Of a stretch of 13,998 nucleotides of DNA, positions 7,530-13,998 are shown piece after piece (positions within the stretch are counted from its first letter, which is position 1; every line of letters starts with the position of its first letter). Source of the stretch: Myxococcota bacterium (GTDB taxonomy: Bacteria > Myxococcota_A > Polyangia > HGW-17 > JAJRWW01); the NCBI GenBank assembly GCA_024276595.1, contig JAJRWW010000259.1, positions 1 to 13,998 on the forward strand, written 5' to 3'. The translations under genes were made by a program, and so were the position numbers. Below the pieces are notes generated by a model, which had not been told where the DNA came from, did no database searches, and was given only the letters and a program-made list of their open reading frames with translations.

Positions 7530-10190
7530 ATGGAAACACCCCCGACAGTACTCTCCATCAACGTCGAAGAGGAGATGAAGAGCTCCTTTTTGGACTACGC
7601 CATGAGCGTGATCACCTCTCGCGCCCTGCCGGACGTGAGGGACGGGCTCAAGCCCGTGCATCGTCGCATCCTGTACACGATGCACATCCTGAAGAACCAC
7701 TGGAACCAGTCCTACAAGAAGTCCGCCCGCGTGGTCGGCGACACCATGGGCCGCTTCCACCCGCACGGGGACCAGGCCATCTACGACGCCCTGGTGCGCA
7801 TGGCGCAGCCCTTCAGCCTCCGGTACCTGCTGGCGGATGGCCAGGGGAACTTCGGCTCCGTGGACGGCGACCCTCCCGCGGCCATGCGGTACACCGAGGT
7901 CCGCATGAGCCATCTGGCCAGCGAGCTGCTGGCGGACATCGAGAAGGAGACCGTCCCCTTCGGCCCCAACTACGACGAGAAGGAGCTGGAGCCCCTGGTG
8001 CTCCCCACCAGGGTGCCCAACCTTCTGGTCAACGGCACCTCGGGCATCGCGGTGGGCATGGCCACCAACATCCCCCCCCACAACCTGGGCGAGGTGATCG
8101 ACGCCACCATCGCCATGATCCGCAACCCCGACATCTCCGGACCAGAGCTCCTCCAGCTCGTGCCCGGCCCGGACTTCCCCACCGGGGGGATCATCTACGG
8201 GCGCTCAGGCATCTACAGCGCCTACGAGACCGGGCGCGGCTCGGTGGTCATGCGTGGGCGAGCCTCCTTCGAGGAGACCAGGTCCGGGCGCCGGCTCATC
8301 GTCATCGACGAGATCCCCTTCCAGGTGAACAAGTCCCGTCTCCTGGAGAAGATCGCCGAGCTGGTCAAGGACAAGGCCATCGAGGGGATCGCAGACATCC
8401 GGGACGAGTCAGACCGCCAGGGGATGCGCATCGTCGTCACCCTGAAAAGAGACGCGGTGGACGAGGTGGTGCTCAACCAGCTCTACAAGCAGACCCCCCT
8501 GCAGACCAACTTTGGCGTGAACATGATCGCCATCGTGGGCGGAGAGCCCCGCACCCTCACCCTACGAGACTGCCTGGCGAGCTTCATCGGCCACCGCCGG
8601 GAGGTGGTGGTGCGCCGCTGCGAGTTCGAGCTCAGGCAGGCCAAGGACCGCCAGGAGATCGTCGAGGGCCTGGGCGTGGCCATCGAGGCCATCGACCTGG
8701 TGATCCAGACCATCCGCTCCTCGGCGGACACGGCAGAGGCCACCGCTCGCCTCCGCTCCATGGAGCTCTCCGGCCTGGGCGCCTTCCTCCGTCGCGCCGG
8801 TCGGCCGGAGGAGGAGGTGGCCGCCGCCGAGGCCAACGCTCCCTACAGGCTCAGCGCACGCCAGACCCAGGCCATCCTGGAGATGCGGCTGCAGCGCCTC
8901 ACCGGGCTGCAGCGAGAGAAGCTCGAGGGCGAGTACGCGGAGCTGGCCGAAGAGATCGATCGGCTGGAGGCCATCTTGGCGGATGACGAGCTGCTCATGC
9001 AGCTCATCGTGGCCGAGCTCCAGGCCATCCGCGACGCCTACGCCGACGAGCGCAGGACCGAGATCCTGGACGCCTCCGGCGACCTCGCCATGGAGGACCT
9101 AATCGCGGACGAGGACATGGTCATCACCATGACTCACTCCGGCTACATCAAGCGCACCCCCCTCGCGGAGTACCGCGCCCAGGGGAGGGGCGGCAAGGGG
9201 CGCAGGGGCGCAGGGCTCAAGGAGGAGGACGTCATCACAGACGTCTTCGTGTCCACCAGCCACAGACCGATCCTCATGTTCACCGACAGGGGCCGTGTGT
9301 ACCTGAAGAAGACCTGGGAGATCCCCATAGGGGGGCCCACCTCCCGCGGCAAGGCTCTGGTGAACGTGCTGGACCTGCAGCAGGAGGAGAAGGTCCTCTG
9401 CATCCGGGCGGTGCCCGAGTTCGTGGACGGGAGCTTCGTACTCATGGCCACTCGCCTGGGCAAGGTGAAAAAGACCGACCTCATGGCCTTTGCCAACGTC
9501 CGCCCCTCCGGCATCATCGCCATCGACTTCGTGGAGGGAGACTCCCTCATCAACGCGCGCATCACCGACGGCAACCAGGACGTGCTCCTGGGCACCAGAA
9601 ACGGCCAGTCCATCCGCTTCCCCGAGGAGCAGGTGCGCGCCATGGGCCGCACCGCCCGGGGCGTCAAGGGAATCTCCCTGCGGGAGGGAGACGAGGTCGT
9701 GGGCATGGAGGTCGTGGCTGAAGGCAGCGAGGCGCTGGTGCTGACCGTGTGCGAGCACGGCTTTGGCAAGTGCACCGAGATAGCCGAGTACCCCGGCAAG
9801 AGACGGGGCGGCCTCGGGGTCATCACCATCAAGACCACCGAGCGAAACGGCAAGGTGGTGGACCTCCGCCTGGTGGAGCCGGACGACCACATTCTCTTGG
9901 TGACCGTGCAGGGCAAGCTCATCCGACTTCCCGTTGGGGAGATCTCGGTCGTTGGCCGTAACACCCAGGGGGTGACCCTGTTCAAGCTGCCCAGGACCGA
10001 CAGGGTCGTCTCGGTGGCCACCGTAAAGGAGACCGACGAGGACGACGGGAACGGCGGGGAGGATGGCGACGGCGCGGGAGGCGGGAGTGACGCAAACGGC
10101 GAGGGCGGCAAAGATGCCCGTGTCCACGTGGAGGCCAGGGACCTGGGCCCAGAGGACGGCGATGGAGAGGTCGATCCCCCGTTGACCTGA
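7530..10190 (+). CDS. gyrA: DNA gyrase subunit A
   Basis: The 886-residue product is the breakage-reunion subunit of DNA gyrase, which with GyrB introduces negative supercoils. The N-terminal segment SFLDYAMSVITSRALPDVRDGLKPVHRRIL is typical. The active-site tyrosine is Y121 in AMRYTE (E. coli Y122). The quinolone-determining region reads HPHGDQAIYD, with Q82 and D86 at the positions of E. coli S83 and D87. The dimer-core and coiled-coil part ends near residue 500, with the motif LRLQRLTGL. The C-terminal beta-pinwheel contains a GyrA box QGRGGKG (551-557) and the later motif VGRNTQGV, which argues for gyrase A rather than ParC. Residues about 832-886 form a Gly/Asp/Glu-rich acidic tail. The start gives the normal N-terminus but has only a weak AGG upstream. 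The next lipoprotein gene begins 25 bp after the stop. Confidence 0.95.
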   Translation: METPPTVLSINVEEEMKSSFLDYAMSVITSRALPDVRDGLKPVHRRILYTMHILKNHWNQSYKKSARVVGDTMGRFHPHGDQAIYDALVRMAQPFSLRYLLADGQGNFGSVDGDPPAAMRYTEVRMSHLASELLADIEKETVPFGPNYDEKELEPLVLPTRVPNLLVNGTSGIAVGMATNIPPHNLGEVIDATIAMIRNPDISGPELLQLVPGPDFPTGGIIYGRSGIYSAYETGRGSVVMRGRASFEETRSGRRLIVIDEIPFQVNKSRLLEKIAELVKDKAIEGIADIRDESDRQGMRIVVTLKRDAVDEVVLNQLYKQTPLQTNFGVNMIAIVGGEPRTLTLRDCLASFIGHRREVVVRRCEFELRQAKDRQEIVEGLGVAIEAIDLVIQTIRSSADTAEATARLRSMELSGLGAFLRRAGRPEEEVAAAEANAPYRLSARQTQAILEMRLQRLTGLQREKLEGEYAELAEEIDRLEAILADDELLMQLIVAELQAIRDAYADERRTEILDASGDLAMEDLIADEDMVITMTHSGYIKRTPLAEYRAQGRGGKGRRGAGLKEEDVITDVFVSTSHRPILMFTDRGRVYLKKTWEIPIGGPTSRGKALVNVLDLQQEEKVLCIRAVPEFVDGSFVLMATRLGKVKKTDLMAFANVRPSGIIAIDFVEGDSLINARITDGNQDVLLGTRNGQSIRFPEEQVRAMGRTARGVKGISLREGDEVVGMEVVAEGSEALVLTVCEHGFGKCTEIAEYPGKRRGGLGVITIKTTERNGKVVDLRLVEPDDHILLVTVQGKLIRLPVGEISVVGRNTQGVTLFKLPRTDRVVSVATVKETDEDDGNGGEDGDGAGGGSDANGEGGKDARVHVEARDLGPEDGDGEVDPPLT

Positions 10191-10200
10191 GCTCCACCGC

Positions 10201-10210
10201 GAGGAGGAGG
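10201..10210 (+). promoter_or_regulatory. Purine-rich Shine-Dalgarno that selects ATG 10216
   Basis: GAGGAGGAGG ends 5 nt before ATG 10216 but only 2 nt before the in-frame GTG 10213. The spacing favours ATG, making the protein one residue shorter. Confidence 0.6.
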
Positions 10211-10215
10211 CGGTG

Positions 10216-11418
10216 ATGAAAGCGCAGCTTTTTCTGGTACTGGGGCTTGCCGCCCTCAGCTTGGGGGGGGGCTGCAACCGCTCCTCTTCCGAGAAGAAGG
10301 AGCGAGGCTCCATCGACCACCGCGCCGGGATTCCGATCATCCCCAGGGGCAAGGTGGTGGCCTCCACATCCAAAGGGGAGCGCTTCCTGCTGGAGATCGA
10401 GGCGCGCATGCCCCTCTCCCAGGCGGTGACCTACTACCGTCGGCGCCTGCCCATGGACGGCTGGACCGACCTCCGGATCCAGAAGGTCGCCGAGGGCCTC
10501 TGGGGCATCTCTGCCCGGAGGGGGATGTTCCAGCTCACGGGCAGGATCAAGGGCTCTCCCAAGGGCGTCGTCTCCATCGGCTTCGAGCGTCGCGTTCGCA
10601 AGGCAGCTCCTCCGCTGGTGCCGCCGGTGCCGGAGGATGTCCCCACCCTCGAGGGCAAGATCACCTGGCGGGGGCCCATCTTCGAGGCTCCCGGGGGACG
10701 CGCCGAGATCCGAGGCTCCGCCCGGGCGCAGGCCGGCGCCCTGCGCAAGGCGCTGCTGGCCGCACTCCGCCGCAAGGGCTGGACAGCCCTGGGCGGAGGC
10801 GCCGCCTCCACCATCGAGGCGAAAAAGCACCTCAGCAAGACCCTGGACGCGGACGCAGCCAAGGCAGAGGCACGCAGGCTCCAGGGCCGCGGGTGGACAG
10901 CGCGCGTGCTTTCGGACGGCAAGACCGTGGACGCCCAGCGGAGGCTCACCTACCACGTGGACGAGCTAGGAGACACATCTCGAGTCCGGATGATCCTGGC
11001 CTACGCCGAGCTCGCGCCCGACCGGCGGCGACGTCCATCTCCCGGGACCTCGCCAGCGACACGCCCCTCGCCCCGGGCTCGGCCCGCCGTGAGCGCAAAC
11101 GTCGTCGCCCTCCCCAGGGACCTGGTGCTGTGGCCTGCAAAGGAGCCCGTGCTGGGGGTGAAGCGGTCGGAGACGGTCTGGAGCTTTGGCCTCGACAGGC
11201 GCTGCAGCTCCCCGCGCCAGCTCCTGGGCGAGATCCGCAAGATCCTGCTCGGTCGCGGCTACGCCTCCCCCGCAAAGGCGAGCCCAGCCTCGCCGTCGGC
11301 AGGGGGGCGCTCCGTCTCCGCGACCCTCCTGAAGGGGAAGCGCGCGGTGGTGGTGATCGTCAGCCAGCAGGTGGAGGGATGCTCCGTGGAGCTCACAGTG
11401 GTCCGCGCCGCTCGTTGA
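10216..11418 (+). CDS. Probable lipoprotein with repeated small alpha/beta modules, unknown function
   Basis: The protein has 400 residues. The N-terminus MKAQLFLVLGLAALSLGGGC is a lipoprotein-type signal with C20. The lipobox (GGGC, Leu at -4) is atypical, so lipidation is likely but not certain. The mature part begins with a charged Ser/Lys/Glu linker. I see recurrent units in which a helix ends in a Gly-Trp or Gly-Tyr turn: AVTYYRRRLPMDGW (about residue 71), ALLAALRRKGW (about 178), EARRLQGRGW (about 217) and IRKILLGRGY (about 343). This suggests several copies of one small domain. A Pro/Arg-rich linker (about 273-295) separates the last unit. No catalytic motif is visible and no family was recognised. 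The 25-bp gap and strong ribosome binding site suggest co-transcription with gyrA, with no evident functional tie. Confidence 0.75.
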   Translation: MKAQLFLVLGLAALSLGGGCNRSSSEKKERGSIDHRAGIPIIPRGKVVASTSKGERFLLEIEARMPLSQAVTYYRRRLPMDGWTDLRIQKVAEGLWGISARRGMFQLTGRIKGSPKGVVSIGFERRVRKAAPPLVPPVPEDVPTLEGKITWRGPIFEAPGGRAEIRGSARAQAGALRKALLAALRRKGWTALGGGAASTIEAKKHLSKTLDADAAKAEARRLQGRGWTARVLSDGKTVDAQRRLTYHVDELGDTSRVRMILAYAELAPDRRRRPSPGTSPATRPSPRARPAVSANVVALPRDLVLWPAKEPVLGVKRSETVWSFGLDRRCSSPRQLLGEIRKILLGRGYASPAKASPASPSAGGRSVSATLLKGKRAVVVIVSQQVEGCSVELTVVRAAR

Positions 11419-11467
11419 ATGCCTTTCGCCGGGGGCACCAGCCCATCGCCCAACCACTCCCACTGCC

Positions 11468-11483
11468 TCACAATTACTTGTGA
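11468..11483. promoter_or_regulatory. Perfect inverted repeat, candidate operator
   Basis: TCACAA-TTAC-TTGTGA is a perfect palindrome with 6-bp arms and a 4-bp spacer. It sits in the 128-bp gap between the lipoprotein and the cysteine-hydrolase gene, in the only AT-rich patch there. It lacks the GC-rich stem and T run of a terminator, so a binding site for a dimeric regulator is more likely. No clear -35/-10 pair could be assigned near it; TATTAC at 11534-11539 is a weak -10 candidate. Confidence 0.4.
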
Positions 11484-11546
11484 TTCATCCTGCATCTCCA
11501 TTGTCCGCGGGGAGATAGCCATGGACATGACCGTATTACCGGTTAC

Positions 11547-13628
<2,082 letters not shown>

Positions 13629-13672
13629 GCAGCTCGCCCCTTTCCGGCCTCTGTGGTTCAGACACTGGGGGA

Positions 13673-13700
13673 GGGGCGCCGGCCCACTTCCGCCGGCCCC
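13673..13700 (+). terminator. GC-rich hairpin after the cysteine-hydrolase gene
   Basis: GCCGGC at 13678-13683 pairs with GCCGGC at 13692-13697 across an 8-nt loop, and GGG/CCC pairs flank it past one bulged base. It lies 44 bp after the stop. No T run follows, so it may be a pausing or RNA-stability hairpin rather than an intrinsic terminator. Confidence 0.35.
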
Positions 13701-13846
13701 ACGCCCGACGGGCCTTCGACGCCAAGCCCGTAAGGTGGAGCGCGTAGCGGTAGGCAGGGAGTAAGGGCATTGGCTCAGGTCCGCGACCCCAGGGGCCACC
13801 CCGGAGAGGCTCACCGCCTTTTTCGCAACCTGTGGACTTTTTTCGG

Positions 13847-13874
13847 CGCCATGTCGTTTCAGGCGGTTTTTTTT
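13847..13874 (+). terminator. Weak intrinsic-terminator candidate ending in T8
   Basis: CGCC (13847-13850) can pair with GGCG (13862-13865), followed within one base by eight Ts. The stem is only 4 bp, so termination would be weak; the T8 is the main support. Confidence 0.3.
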
Positions 13875-13912
13875 GACAACACTGGATCCCTCATGCGTCC
13901 AGGGAAGCCTAC

Positions 13913-13998
13913 GTGAACCAGATCCTGGCCGAGCGAGGCCCCATGCGCCGGGGCTCCTTCGTCACCATCCGGCGAAAGTGCGGCAAGCCCACATGCCA
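13913..13998 (+). CDS. Start of a small CGKPxC-motif protein, 3'-truncated by window edge
   Basis: The frame opens after a TGA at 13874-13876. GTG 13913 is a plausible start, with AGGGAAG about 5 nt upstream; ATG 13943 is an alternative. The visible 28 residues read VNQILAERGPMRRGSFVTI and then RRKCGKPTC. The pattern ERG-x-M-x-x-GS followed by RKCGKPxC resembles a family of small cysteine-containing proteins (DUF6788-like, from memory) often found next to transposase genes. The paired cysteines suggest metal binding. If right, an insertion sequence or its remnant probably continues past the window. Frame and start are moderately certain; the family is tentative. Confidence 0.5.
   Translation, partial: MNQILAERGPMRRGSFVTIRRKCGKPTC

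Larger units (their letters stand above)
13629..13912 (+). other. Non-coding stretch with hairpins and three T-tracts
   Basis: No gene is supported in these 284 bp. T-tracts of 5, 6 and 8 bases occur at 13819-13823, 13838-13843 and 13867-13874. An exact TTGACA (13873-13878) overlaps the last tract but has no matching -10 at normal spacing. CTGGA (13882-13886) and TCCAG (13898-13902) form a short inverted repeat just before the next gene. The composition differs from the GC-rich coding neighbours and could mark the edge of an inserted element. Confidence 0.45.

Noticed and set aside
7442..8986. 514-codon plus-strand frame overlapping gyrA
   Set aside because: It is out of frame with gyrA, which is unmistakable, and is Arg/Gly/Pro/His-rich.
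9099..10409. 436-codon minus-strand frame opposite the 3' part of gyrA
   Set aside because: It is a shadow of gyrA and the next gene with no motif or ribosome site.

Overview
The window is GC-rich (GC or AT islands are few) and densely packed with genes. Almost every gene except gyrA encodes an exported or envelope-type protein, including two likely lipoproteins. High GC, GC-rich third codon positions, large secreted TPR and lipoprotein genes of unknown role, and a lipase-like lipoprotein with an N-terminal FTLPWPNDIR-type segment suggest a large-genome deltaproteobacterium or myxobacterium-like organism (Myxococcota or a related lineage). This is inference; no rRNA or marker phylogeny is available. 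gyrA is the only universally conserved gene here.

Layout. (1) 3-854, +: the 3' part of a gene for a very acidic protein with about 37 perfect-length pentapeptide units ([DE]-Y-[AE]-E-[GD]), followed by a proline-rich and then acidic tail. (2) 857-3736, -: a 959-residue exported TPR protein with a gluzincin-type (HELAH...E) metallopeptidase domain between two TPR blocks. Its stop lies 2 bp from the stop of the convergent repeat gene. (3) 3737-3884: a divergent promoter region with overlapping, nearly symmetrical extended -10 elements on both strands. (4) 3885-5174, +: an exported protein of unknown family whose C-terminal third looks like a small outer-membrane beta-barrel. (5) 5236-7311, +: a lipoprotein alpha/beta hydrolase with a complete Ser-Asp-His triad. 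(6) 7312-7529: a non-coding stretch with an AT-rich island. (7) 7530-10190, +: gyrA, complete. (8) 10216-11418, +: a lipoprotein with repeated small modules, probably co-transcribed with gyrA. (9) 11419-11546: a non-coding stretch with a perfect inverted repeat that could be an operator. (10) 11547-13628, +: an exported protein with a probable papain-fold cysteine hydrolase core. (11) 13629-13912: a non-coding stretch with hairpins and three T-tracts. (12) 13913-13998, +: the start of a small gene with a CGKPxC motif, of a kind often found beside transposases.

How the genes may work together. The divergent pair (TPR metallopeptidase and barrel-like protein) shares one promoter region and is the best candidate for a functional unit, possibly in outer-membrane protein quality control or assembly. 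The hydrolase and cysteine-hydrolase genes look like separate envelope or secreted enzymes. The lipoprotein behind gyrA is likely expressed with it, with no evident functional link. I did not find a CRISPR array, tRNA, rRNA, prophage module or recognisable defence system. The most unusual features are the acidic repeat array, the symmetrical divergent promoter and the unassigned exported proteins.
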